In this document: piece by piece, positions 10,484 through 18,535 of the stretch
How positions within the stretch are numbered: position 1 is the stretch's first letter
Layout: each line of letters begins with the position of its first letter
DNA from: Aureococcus anophagefferens
Taxonomy: Eukaryota; Sar; Pelagophyceae; Pelagomonadales; Pelagomonadaceae
NCBI RefSeq assembly: GCF_000186865.1
Contig: NW_008705570.1
Span: 1,583,946 to 1,647,945, forward strand
Reading direction: 5' to 3'
DNA: 64,000 bases
Made by a program: the position numbers and the translations under genes
The notes under the pieces: model-generated
The model's database searches: none
Seen by the model: the letters and a program-made list of their open reading frames with translations, nothing else
Told to the model about the DNA's origin: nothing

Positions 10484-11710
10484 ATGATGGACGGTGACAT
10501 ACCCGAGGTGTGGGGGACGGCACGTGGTATCATAATGGCCGTGGAGAGTCAGAGCGACGCTGCGTCGCTTCGCGCTCTGATTCCACGGTTTCCGAATGAG
10601 CTAGTCGGGCAGCTGTCCTGCACGGTATTGCCGCGCGCCTGCGAACTTGGAGACGGGGAGATTTTGAGCATCCTGTTGGACGCCGGCTACGCCGTGAATC
10701 CCGACCTGGAGCAGCACCTGGAGCCCCGCACACATGCTAATGAATCACCGCTGCACAAAGCCGTGGAAATGGGGCATGAGGATTGCGTCGCCATCCTCCT
10801 CGACGCGGGCGCCAACGTCGACGCCACGAACGTCGAAGCTGAGACACCACTACATTATGCTTGCTGGACGGGGGGCGCGCAGATAGTCGCGCGCTTACTG
10901 GAGGCGGGTGCATCAATCCACCACGATTCGGGCATGGGCTACATGGAGGACTACGACCAGGACCAGATCGTGGGGAACGCCACCGGCCACCCGATCCACG
11001 TAGCGGCGGCCAAATCTCGTGAATGCGTCCAGCTACTCCTAGATGCCGGTGCGACTACGGACGTTCGGGGTGTCTATTTCGGTCAGACACCTTTGCATCA
11101 TGCAGCTGAAGCGGGGCAGCTCGAATCTCTTCGTCTACTGCTCGCGTCTGGCGCCGAGGTCGACGCGCCGGTGCAATGCCACGACGGCTCCCAAGACCCC
11201 AGCTCTGAAACCATCTTCTGCAACATGACCCGAACACCGTTGTCATTTGCGTCGCAGGAGAACTGCATCGTCGCGCTCCTTGCCGCTGGCGCCGATGCGA
11301 GGAAGTCGACCATATGTCCCGCGGCGCTTTCTGGCAACCGGCGTCTTCTCTATCTGCTGCTGCGGGCCGGAGCGAGGATTTCATGGCGGGCGCGTGATGA
11401 CAATCCCCCGGAGCCCGGCGAACAGCTGGGTGGGCGCGTGATGAAAGTTGATTGGTCTTTCTTCTATTTCGCGGGCCATAAGCCGATACCGAGCGAGGTC
11501 CCGGAGAGCACGAGGCTTTACCTGGAGAAGGTCATCAAGGCGGGCCCGCGGGCCGGCGATTTCGCGCCCTACGAAGCGAAATGTCGCCAGGTGTGCGGGA
11601 GCATCGTGGTGCGACACGTCTCCGGCCATCGGCTCCCCCGTGCACTCGCGTGCGAAGTCGCTGCTTTCTGGGGCCACCTCGGGGGCGAGTCGGGGCATAC
11701 TAGCGTGTGA
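10484..11710 (+). CDS. ankyrin-repeat protein, unusually low GC
   Basis: Predicted 408 aa from the first of two adjacent ATGs. At least five ankyrin repeats run from about residue 85 to 285 (SPLHKAVEMGHEDCVAILLDAGANVDA, TPLHYACWTGGAQIVARLLEAGAS, TPLHHAAEAGQLESLRLLLASGAEVDA). The C-terminal region (YLEKVIKAGPRAGDF to LACEVAAFWGHLGG) resembles the tail of the other ankyrin gene at 23796-25034, which ends RRVVLYWL, so both may belong to one expanded family. GC content and codon choice are clearly lower than in flanking genes, with many A/T third positions. It starts 46 bp after the thioesterase stop. Partner and role unknown. Confidence 0.75.
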   Translation: MMDGDIPEVWGTARGIIMAVESQSDAASLRALIPRFPNELVGQLSCTVLPRACELGDGEILSILLDAGYAVNPDLEQHLEPRTHANESPLHKAVEMGHEDCVAILLDAGANVDATNVEAETPLHYACWTGGAQIVARLLEAGASIHHDSGMGYMEDYDQDQIVGNATGHPIHVAAAKSRECVQLLLDAGATTDVRGVYFGQTPLHHAAEAGQLESLRLLLASGAEVDAPVQCHDGSQDPSSETIFCNMTRTPLSFASQENCIVALLAAGADARKSTICPAALSGNRRLLYLLLRAGARISWRARDDNPPEPGEQLGGRVMKVDWSFFYFAGHKPIPSEVPESTRLYLEKVIKAGPRAGDFAPYEAKCRQVCGSIVVRHVSGHRLPRALACEVAAFWGHLGGESGHTSV

Positions 11711-11972
11711 GTAACGGCCGGCATAGATGCGCATGTGAAGTGTACGACGAGACCGTTCTTCCTGCGAGCGAGACTCTGGCGGCGGACGCGTGCGGCAAGG
11801 CGTGCAAGTAAGCCTTCAAGTAGGCCTGCGGCGCGCGGACGAACGATGATGAAGTCTGCCCGACGGAGTCTCGACGGGCGACGAGCAGGTTTGAACGAGT
11901 GCTCTCCGAGCTGCAGCCGCCCTCTGCCTCGTCCTTCGGTCCCCTGCACCGCACGTTCCAGCGCGCGAACCC

Positions 11973-13567
11973 ATGGCGAACGGCAAGATTCCCGAGGAGG
12001 ACCTCATGGACGGGCGCGGCGCACCGCGTCCGCGGCGCGCCGCCGCGCCGGAAGACGCGCACTCCCTAGGTACTCGCTGGCCGAGGTCTTCGAGCAGTCG
12101 CGGTCCCACAGCGGCTACACCTACGACGACATCATCGTGCTGCCCGGCGAGATCGACTTCGGCGTCGACGCCGTCGCGCTCGAGACCAAGGTGACGAAGA
12201 AGATCGCGCTGAAGACGCCGTTCGTCTCCTCGCCCATGGACACGGTGACGGAGGCGAACATGGCCATCGCGATCGCGCAGCACGGGGGCCTCGGCGTCAT
12301 CCACTACAACATGCCCGTCGCGGACCAGGTCGCCGAGGTGAAGAAGGTCAAGGCCTACAAGAACGGGTTCATTTCGGCGCCCGTCGTGATGGCGCCGGAC
12401 CAGACGATCGCCGAGCTCGACGACGTCAAGGAGAAGTACGGCCACTTCGGCATCCCCATCACGGTGGACGGCAAGCTCCACTCGAAGCTCGTGGGCATCG
12501 TCACGAAGCGCGACGTCGACTTCGTCGAGGACCGCGAGGGCACGAAGATCTCTTCGGTGATGTCGACGGATTTGGTGGTCGCGACGGAGCCGTGCACGCT
12601 CTCGGAGGCCAACGACGTCCTGTCGAAGAACAAGAAGGGCAAGCTGCCCATCGTCAACGCCAACTACGAGCTCGTGTCGCTCATCTCGCGCACGGACCTG
12701 CGGAAGGCGCGCGACTACCCGCTGTCGTCCGTCGGCGCGGACAAGAGCCTGCTCTGCGGCGCGGCCATCGGCACGCGGCCCAACGACCGCCTGCGCCTCA
12801 AGGAGCTCGTCGACGCCGGTCTGGACGTCGTCGTCCTCGACAGCTCCCAGGGCGACAGCGTCTTCCAGAAGGACATGGTCAAGTGGATCAAGGCGACGTT
12901 CCCGGGACTGGAGGTCATCGGCGGCAACGTCGTCACGCGGCTCCAGGCCAAGCACCTCATCGAGGCCGGCGTCGACGGCCTGCGCGTGGGCATGGGCGTG
13001 GGCTCCATCTGCACGACGCAGGTCGTCTGCGCGTGCGGGCGCCCGCAGGCGTCCGCGGTCTACAACGTCGCGCGGCTCGCGCGCCAGTACGGCGTGCCCG
13101 TCATCGCCGACGGCGGCGTCGGCAACACGGGCCACATCATCAAGGCCTTGATGTTGGGCGCGTCCTGCGTCATGATGGGCTCGATGCTCGCGGGCACCGA
13201 CGAGTCGCCGGGCGAGTACTTCTTCCAGGACGGCGCGCGGCTCAAGCGCTACCGGGGCATGGGCTCCCTCGAGGCCATGAAGCAGGGCAGCGACAAGCGC
13301 TACTTCGCGTCCCAGGCCAAGGTCAAGGTCGCGCAGGGCGTCTCCGGCTCCGTCATCGACAAGGGGCCGCTCGCGTCCTACATCCCCTACCTCCGCCAGG
13401 GCATCCAGCACGGCATGCAGGACGCGGGCGTCAAGGACCTCCCGGGCCTCCTCCTCGCCGCGTCGTCGGGCAAGCTCCGCGTCGAGCTCCGCTCGCCCGC
13501 GGCCCAGAAGGAGGGCGGCGTCCACGGCCTCCACTCCTACACCGTCCGCACGCACCAGTCCGCGTAG
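11973..13567 (+). CDS. IMPDH: inosine-5'-monophosphate dehydrogenase
   Basis: Exons 11973-12013 and 12070-13567 join to 512 aa, the usual IMPDH length. The enzyme oxidises IMP to XMP with NAD+, the committed step of GTP synthesis. Visible: GYTYDDIIVLPGEIDF, FVSSPMDTVTE, a CBS pair at about 115-230, the IMP-binding/catalytic loop GVGSICTTQVVCACGRPQ with the nucleophilic Cys, the phosphate loop ADGGVGNTGHIIKAL, and the flap YRGMGSLEAM. The 56-bp intron (12014-12069) must use a GC donor: only a phase-2 junction gives MDGYSLAEVFE, and no GT in the first exon fits the frame. The gene ends about 210 bp before the selenoprotein start. Confidence 0.9.
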
Positions 13568-13778
13568 GCCACCGGCGCGCGTCCCGCGGCCCAAGCCCCG
13601 CGGCGCACCCCGGGTAAAAAGAGCGACGGCAGAACGCTCGGGCGTTTTATTGAACCATACATTGCCCTTAGGTTGCACTTTCTTCGCAGAGCTCTCTCGT
13701 GAGCTACCCACCGCGCCGTCGTCGTGCGTGGGCCTCCACCGCTGCGCCACGATACGTTTGCTGTCGTCGCGCGCAACG

Positions 13779-14123
13779 ATGGCGAAAGCTCTCACGATTA
13801 CCCACTGCCCGCACTGATCCTACAACAAGAAGGTCGGGTTTCTCCTGCAGAAGCTGCGGACCAACGCCGACCTGAACATCACGGAGAAGCACGTCGACGC
13901 GCGCGGCATCCTCTACATCGACACGGCCGAGGGCCGCTACTACGCGAAGCGGCGCTACCCGGACGTCAAAAATCCGCAGCCGACGCCCGCGGAGGTCGAC
14001 GGGTTCGTGAAGGAATTCGTCGGCCGCCCGCTGGACGCCGACGAGCGCGCGCGCTACGAGGAGATCCATCGCATCCAAGCCGCGCACTTGCTCGAGAAGT
14101 TCGGGCCCCAGGACGGCATGTGA
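13779..14123 (+). CDS. small selenoprotein with CxxU motif (SelW/Rdx-like, tentative)
   Basis: The ATG at 13779 and the TGA at 14121-14123 lie in one frame, interrupted only by an in-frame TGA at 13815-13817 (codon 13). Read as selenocysteine it gives MAKALTITHCPHUSYNKKVG, a C-x-x-U redox motif after the first predicted beta strand. The product is 114 aa. The order strand, CxxU, helix (KKVGFLLQKLRTN), strand (ILYID), strand (GRYYAKRRYPDV), helix matches the thioredoxin-like SelW/Rdx family in outline, but I see no family-specific signature beyond that. Codon use after the TGA is typical of real genes here. A SECIS core follows 40 nt after the stop. A conventional gene finder would truncate this gene or start it downstream of the TGA. 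Confidence 0.82.
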
Positions 14124-14163
14124 TGCTGCGCGTGAACGAATCGCGCCAACCACGGGGACGAAC

Positions 14164-14200
14164 ATGACGGCGCGCGCGGAAAACGACCGCGCGCCCTGAC
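14164..14200 (+). promoter_or_regulatory. SECIS element core (selenocysteine insertion)
   Basis: The quartet strand ATGA lies at 14164-14167 and its partner TGAC at 14197-14200. Between them GGCGCGCG (14169-14176) pairs perfectly with CGCGCGCC (14188-14195). The 11-nt apical loop (14177-14187) contains an AAAA run, with the first A 12 nt after the ATGA. That geometry is the eukaryotic SECIS consensus (non-Watson-Crick quartet, helix II, apical AA). The basal helix is weak, with only a GGGG/CCCC pairing visible. It lies in the 3' UTR of the gene with the in-frame TGA, on the same strand. Confidence 0.85.
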
Positions 14201-14288
14201 ACCCAACCCCACAGCGTGCCTAACCTGACGCCTGGTGTACAGTGCCTAGTCTCACGCCTTGTGTAGTGTATCTCTGGTACCGTCGGGA

Positions 14289-14655
14289 CTAGCTCTGCCC
14301 GGCGGGGGCGTCGTCGGCCGGCGCGCGCGGCGTTTCGGGCGGCGGCTCGTCGGCCTCGGTTTTCGAGCGCGAAGTTCCCGCGCCGTCGTCGGCGCAGCAT
14401 CGCGTCGGAGGCTTGCGCGAGCTCGGCGTCGTAGGCGGCGGCGCGCGCGGCCGTGTCCTCTGCGCGCGGGTTCGTCGCTCTCTCGAGGCCGTCGCACCAC
14501 GGGCCTTTGCCGTCGATGCACACGAGGGCCGCGTCGGCGCGCGGCGCGACAAAAGACGCGACGGCGGGCGGCAGCGTTGCGAAGAGGCTGCGGCGCGTCG
14601 CCCTCGGCGGCGAGAGCGCATAGCTCGACACTGCTAAAAGGAGTAGGAGCCTCAT
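14289..14655 (-). CDS. hypothetical secreted or plastid-targeted protein with a frame break
   Basis: The ATG at 14655 opens a frame starting MRLLLLLAVSSYALSPPRA, a hydrophobic signal peptide followed by an Arg/Ser-rich stretch and ALVCIDGKGPWCDGLERATNPRAEDTAARAAAYDAEL. Codon quality is good to about 14400, then falls. The frame one base away becomes typical coding (DDGAGTSRSKTEADEPPPETP) and ends in TAG at 14289-14291. Dropping the single base at 14400 would join them into a protein of about 120 aa. Without the correction the original frame runs on to 13966, antisense to the selenoprotein gene. The product is not recognised. The ATG overlaps the stop of the small upstream ORF. Confidence 0.4.
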
Positions 14656-14786
14656 GCTTTGCGGTCCGCGTCTTTCGCGCTGCTGTTCGTCGCGAGAAAT
14701 TTCTGGCCGGCCGTGTAGCAGAGATGTAGCGTGAGCACAGCGGCGAATCCAGCACTCAATAAGAGCTGGGTGCGCTTGTCTACCAT
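14652..14786 (-). CDS. 44-aa single-span membrane microprotein (possible)
   Basis: A short ATG-TGA frame whose product has a basic start (MVDKRTQ), one hydrophobic helix (LLLSAGFAAVLTLHLCYTAG) and a polar tail (QKFLATNSSAKDADRKA). This is a credible tail-exposed membrane peptide. Its TGA overlaps the ATG of the next ORF in the sequence ATGA, so it may instead be an upstream ORF or a coupled reading frame for that gene. Base composition is less GC-rich than in neighbours. The remaining upstream sequence to 14969 shows no other feature. No family is recognised. Confidence 0.35.
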   Translation of the reverse strand: MVDKRTQLLLSAGFAAVLTLHLCYTAGQKFLATNSSAKDADRKA

Positions 14787-14969
14787 AGCCCAGCAGAGAG
14801 AGCGGTCGAGACGCGGCTCGATCGATCAATTGAGAGAGGGAGACAGGTAAACATCGACATTGCCGCCTCATTGCAGTGGGCTGCAGGGTGTCTAGTGGGC
14901 ATCTTCACGCACGTTTTGCGTTCCGACCGCGACGCCGAATTCGCCCAGACACGCAAACATATACGCTAA

Positions 14970-15710
14970 TTACAAGTCCTCCATCGTCACGCCGCCGACG
15001 ACGAAGCCCTCCCCGTCGTTCGGGACCATCTCGAAGCCGCGGGGCGAGCTCGGCGACCGCGGCGCGCGCGGCGGCGGCGGCGGCGGCGGCGGCGCGCGCG
15101 GCGGGTCGACCCAGAGCGCCTCCGTGGGCGCCTTGTCCGCCGGGACGCTCGCCGCGGCGGGTTTCTCGCGCCTCCGGCACACGTAGGCGCCGCACGCGAA
15201 CGAGAAGCCGTTCAGCAGCGCGAGAAAAACACAGAGCCAGAAGAGCATGTCCCGGTCGCCGCCGTCGTCGTCGTCGTCGTCGGTCGCCGGCTCCGAGGGC
15301 GCCGCCGTGGGCGCCGGCGTCGCGCCGACGTTTCGGCAGCAGCCGCAGTCGTCGCCGCAGCCGCTGTCGGAGAAGTCGCCGCCCACAGCATCGCAGTCGT
15401 CCGACGACGCCATGCAGAGGCCGTCGTGCTTCGCGAGGCAGTAGCTCATGGCGACGGTTCCCGCGGTCTCGCAGGTCGGGAGAATCCGCGGCTGTTTGCA
15501 GCAGAAGCACGCGGCCCCGCAGCCGGCGTCGCCGTTGCCGAAGCCGCCCATGGCGTCGCACTCGCCCGTGGAGTTGACGCAGACGCCGCCGCTCGTCGCG
15601 TTGCAGTAGGCCTCGGCCAGCGGCGGCGCGAACTCGCACATGGTCGCGGGCAGCCCCTGGGTGACGCTCCATGGCGCTGCGAGCGCGACGAGGCGTGCGA
15701 AGCTGCCCAT
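14970..15710 (-). CDS. cysteine-rich type I membrane protein
   Basis: Predicted 246 aa. A signal peptide (MGSFARLVALAAPWSVTQG) leads two Cys-rich repeats of about 50 residues (CEFAPPLAEAYCNATSGGVC to CGAACFCCKQ, and CETAGTVAMSYCLAKHDGLC to CGDDCGCC), each with eight to nine cysteines in matching order. A Thr/Pro linker and acidic run precede one transmembrane helix (MLFWLCVFLALLNGFSFACGAYVC). A Pro-rich cytosolic tail with eight consecutive Pro follows. The layout suggests a surface or endomembrane protein with disulphide-rich repeats; ligand unknown. The family is not recognised. Confidence 0.65.
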   Translation of the reverse strand: MGSFARLVALAAPWSVTQGLPATMCEFAPPLAEAYCNATSGGVCVNSTGECDAMGGFGNGDAGCGAACFCCKQPRILPTCETAGTVAMSYCLAKHDGLCMASSDDCDAVGGDFSDSGCGDDCGCCRNVGATPAPTAAPSEPATDDDDDDGGDRDMLFWLCVFLALLNGFSFACGAYVCRRREKPAAASVPADKAPTEALWVDPPRAPPPPPPPPRAPRSPSSPRGFEMVPNDGEGFVVGGVTMEDL

Positions 15711-15917
15711 GCCGCTCGAAGCACCCGGTCGCCGCTGATGCCCGACTGCGGACAGTCCCAATTCCCGACGACGCCGTGCGCCGGATGGGCAGAAGAAGCT
15801 TCGCGCGCAGTCCCGAAGTTCAATAATCACTTCAAGCTGGGAGTATTGCCACAAAGAGCTCTCAAAAGCGCCGGCGCCGCCGTCGCTGTGCAACGCAACG
15901 CAGCCAAAGCGACGACC

Positions 15918-16658
15918 ATGTCCGCCCAGCAGCGCGCCTCCTTGGACTATTCGAAGTTCGACATCGACATCGTCGACAGCGACGAGGAGGCGATCGCGCC
16001 CGCCTGGGAGGCGGCGAAGAAGGCCTCGGCGGCCGCCAAGGCGCGCCTCGACGCCGAGTCGGCCGTCGAGGCGGCGAAGACCATGGCGCGCGCGCCGACG
16101 CGGACCGTCGTCGGTCCGGAGCCCGAGGGCGGCCCGTCGAACCCCTTCGACTTCGACCTCGACAACGCGCTGAAGTTGTTGGAGAAGGCCGAGGCCGGAG
16201 TCTGCGAGAGCTTCCTCGAGGCGCTCTCGACGCAGCTCTTCAACGCGCCGCTGCGCAAGGCCGCGGCGGGCGAGGCCGGCGCGCTCGCGGCCATCGTCGG
16301 CACGCTCACGCGCCACCCGGGCCACGCGGGCGTCGCGGCCAAGGGCTGCCGCGCGATGCGCCACCTCTGCTTCGGCAACGCGCTCAACTGCGCGTCCGCG
16401 GAGGCCTGCGGCGCCGTGTCCGCCATCGCCGTCGCCCTCACGGTCCACGACACCGGCGACGTGCGCCACGAGGGCGTCTGGGCGCTGACCGTGCTCTGCA
16501 ACTCGTCGGAGACGGCCCTCCGGGCCGCGAGCCGGACGTGCTTCGACCGCCTCACGGCCATCGCCGGCGACCTGGAGGCGAGCGGCGCCCAGACGTCGGC
16601 CATGGCCATGTTCCTCGTCGAGAAGGTCGGCGAGTGGCGCTGCGGCGGGAACCGGTAA
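15918..16658 (+). CDS. armadillo-like repeat protein, 246 aa
   Basis: The start ATG at 15918 gives MSAQQRASLDYSKFDIDIVDSDEE, an acidic N-terminus, then an Ala-rich helical segment. From about residue 100 there are helical repeats of armadillo type (AGALAAIVGTLTRHPGHAGVAAKGCRAMRHLCFG, ACGAVSAIAVALTVHDTGDVRHEGVWALTVLCNSS). These scaffolds bind extended peptides. The second armadillo gene at 30031-31368 carries the same kind of repeat but is longer. No introns. The gene is convergent with the HMG-box gene, with 12 bp between stops. Confidence 0.7.
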   Translation: MSAQQRASLDYSKFDIDIVDSDEEAIAPAWEAAKKASAAAKARLDAESAVEAAKTMARAPTRTVVGPEPEGGPSNPFDFDLDNALKLLEKAEAGVCESFLEALSTQLFNAPLRKAAAGEAGALAAIVGTLTRHPGHAGVAAKGCRAMRHLCFGNALNCASAEACGAVSAIAVALTVHDTGDVRHEGVWALTVLCNSSETALRAASRTCFDRLTAIAGDLEASGAQTSAMAMFLVEKVGEWRCGGNR

Positions 16659-16670
16659 TTTTGGATCGTC

Positions 16671-17339
16671 TTATTTCTTCGCCTTCTTCGCCGGCGGCGC
16701 GCGCGCGGTGAGCGGCTTCGGCAGCGGCGGCGGCAGGGGCGGCGGCGGCGGCAGGGCCCGCGGCGGCGGCGGCGCGGCGGGCGGCGGCGCCGGCGGCGGC
16801 GCGGGCGCCGGCTCGACCTGCCGGTACTCGGAGAGCTCCGAGTTGTACCGCGTCCGGTCCGCCGCGGCGAGGTCCTCGAAGGGCTTCTTCTCCTGCGGCG
16901 TCGCCGCCTTCCACATGGCGCCGACGGTCTTGCCGAGGTCGCCGAAGGTCAGGTCGCTGTTCTCCCGCTTGAGCAGCAGGCGGTGGTGCTTCGAGAAGTA
17001 CCTGCGCGGGTTCGGCGGTTTCGGGAGACCCGCGGCGGCGGGCGCGCGCGGGCGGACGCACATGTAGGCGGAGGTCGCGGACTTCGGCGCCTTGGGGTCC
17101 TTCTCCCGCCGCTCCTTGCGCTTCCGCGGCTGCGCCGTCACGCCCGGCTTCTTCTGCTCCGCGTACGTCGCCGACAGCACGCCGTAGGCGCGCGCGCGAT
17201 CCGCCGGCAGCGCCTTCCACTTGTCGGCGATGAGCGCGCTGAGCTCGTGGGGCGCCAGGGTCGGGTGCGCCGCCTGCACGACGTCGCGGTGCTCGCAGAA
17301 GAAGAGCATGAACGGCGTCAGCCGCTCGCCGGAGCTCAT
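16671..17339 (-). CDS. two-HMG-box chromatin protein
   Basis: Exons (in transcript order) 17339-17062 and 17001-16671 give 202 aa. Box A lies at about residues 5-62 (RLTPFMLFFCEHRDVV to ALPADRARAYGVLSATYAEQ). Box B starts at DPKAPKSATSAYM and, only after a 60-bp GT-AG intron (17002-17061) is removed, continues as YFSKHHRLLLKRENSDLTFGDLGKTVGAMW. Unspliced, the intron is also open and would insert 20 foreign residues into box B, so a single-exon model would look intact but be wrong. HMGB-type proteins bend DNA without strong sequence specificity. A Pro-rich linker and basic tail (PPAKKAKK) follow box B in place of the acidic tail of animal HMGB. Confidence 0.85.
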   Translation of the reverse strand: MSSGERLTPFMLFFCEHRDVVQAAHPTLAPHELSALIADKWKALPADRARAYGVLSATYAEQKKPGVTAQPRKRKERREKDPKAPKSATSAYMCVRPRAPAAAGLPKPPNPRRYFSKHHRLLLKRENSDLTFGDLGKTVGAMWKAATPQEKKPFEDLAAADRTRYNSELSEYRQVEPAPAPPPAPPPAAPPPPRALPPPPPLPPPLPKPLTARAPPAKKAKK

Positions 17340-17651
17340 GGCGCTGGAACGGCGAGGCGCGCGCGGCGCAGCGGTCGCGGCGGTGCGCGCCTTCGCGTGC
17401 GGCGCGTGGAGCGGCGGCCGCGCGGCGCTATGCCTCGCCCCGGCGCCGGCGTCGACGGGTAGGGCGCGCAGCGATCACGGAGCTCTCAGTCAAGGAGGGC
17501 CATCGTCTCGGCGGTGGGCGGCCGAGCTCGCGGGGCCGGCCGAGCCGTCCGGTGCCGCCCGCCGGAGCGTGCGACGCGGCCGGCACCTCGATCGGCTCCC
17601 TCAGCCCGAGGCGAATACTCCTAGCTACACATAACCATACACGCGAGGCCA
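17340..17651. other. intergenic, 312 bp
   Basis: This lies between the start of the HMG-box gene and the stop of the Tic22-like gene. It is GC-rich with open frames on both strands, but none has the codon pattern of the neighbouring genes or a recognisable product. I see no RNA gene or repeat. It presumably contains the HMG promoter. Confidence 0.5.
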
Positions 17652-18443
17652 TCACCCCCGGATGCCCCAGTTCGTGCCCGGGATGGGCGTCACGGGCGGG
17701 CCGCCGCCGGCCTCCACCTCGCCCCCCGGCCGCCCGTTCTGGAGCCAGGCGACGGACGCCGCCGGCGGGACGAACTGGAAGCCCACGGCCCCCGCGGAGC
17801 GCCGCGTCACGAGGTCGAGCGCGCGGTCGAGGGAAATGCAGACGATCGTCAGGTCGAAGCCCGCGGGGTCGTCGCCGGGTTGCTGCGTCGGTGGCTTGGC
17901 GTTGCCCACGGCCCGCTCCGCGTCGTCGGGGCACATGAACAATGGGCACACCGTCTCGCCGTAGGCGTTGGGCATCGTCATCTGGAGGCAGCCGAAGAGC
18001 GGGATCGTGCCGTCGTCCCAGGCCTCGCCGCTCGGGTTCCGCGCGGCGTCGAGCGCGGCACTCCCCGGCACGACGACGGCGCCGCCTGCCGCCTTTCGCT
18101 CGTAGGCGTCGCCGAGGCCGATGGCGACGAGCCGCAGGCCGAGGCCGGGATACGCCTTCCGGTTCTGCGCGAGCGCCTCCTGCGCTTCGGCGCAGTCCGC
18201 GTAGCAGAGCGCCAGCGGCTTCCCGTCGCGCTCGTATTCTAACGGGTTGCCCTGTTCGTTGCAGTGCACGAAGACCGGCAGCTCGTTGAGCTCCTCGAGG
18301 AGCTTCGGGGTGAGGGTTGTGGTGGCGCGGAGAGCGGTGTTTCGGCGTGGTTGTGCTATGGGTGCGAACAACGACTCGGCGCGATGCAAGGCAAGCAAGC
18401 AGACGACCAGGCACGGCCAGACCCCCTGATTCGGCAGGCGCAT
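17652..18443 (-). CDS. TIC22: Tic22-like plastid protein-import factor
   Basis: Predicted 263 aa. The N-terminus has a signal peptide (GVWPCLVVCLLALHRAES) followed by a LFAPIAQPRRN junction: Phe-Ala-Pro and then basic residues, the bipartite plastid-targeting pattern of algae with four plastid membranes. The mature part matches Tic22: LNELPVFVHCNEQGNPLEYERDGKPLALCYADCAEAQEAL, then LGLRLVAIGLGDAY and VCPLFMCPDDAERA. Tic22 is an intermembrane-space chaperone for preproteins crossing between the outer and inner envelope translocons. It ends in IPGTNWGIRG. No introns are seen. Confidence 0.78.
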   Translation of the reverse strand: MRLPNQGVWPCLVVCLLALHRAESLFAPIAQPRRNTALRATTTLTPKLLEELNELPVFVHCNEQGNPLEYERDGKPLALCYADCAEAQEALAQNRKAYPGLGLRLVAIGLGDAYERKAAGGAVVVPGSAALDAARNPSGEAWDDGTIPLFGCLQMTMPNAYGETVCPLFMCPDDAERAVGNAKPPTQQPGDDPAGFDLTIVCISLDRALDLVTRRSAGAVGFQFVPPAASVAWLQNGRPGGEVEAGGGPPVTPIPGTNWGIRG

Positions 18444-18535
18444 CGCGTGAGCGTCTGCAAGTTGAACAGTTCTTTGCAGGCGAAGTCGCTTTGAGAGAGC
18501 ATGGTCGCCTAATCAAGGGAGACTTGCACCCTAAG

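Noticed and set aside
13600..13660. Bacterial-type terminator (ACGC TCGG GCGT then TTTTATT) after IMPDH
   Set aside because: The stem is only 4-5 bp and the genome is eukaryotic; it may be a 3' UTR feature but no function can be claimed.
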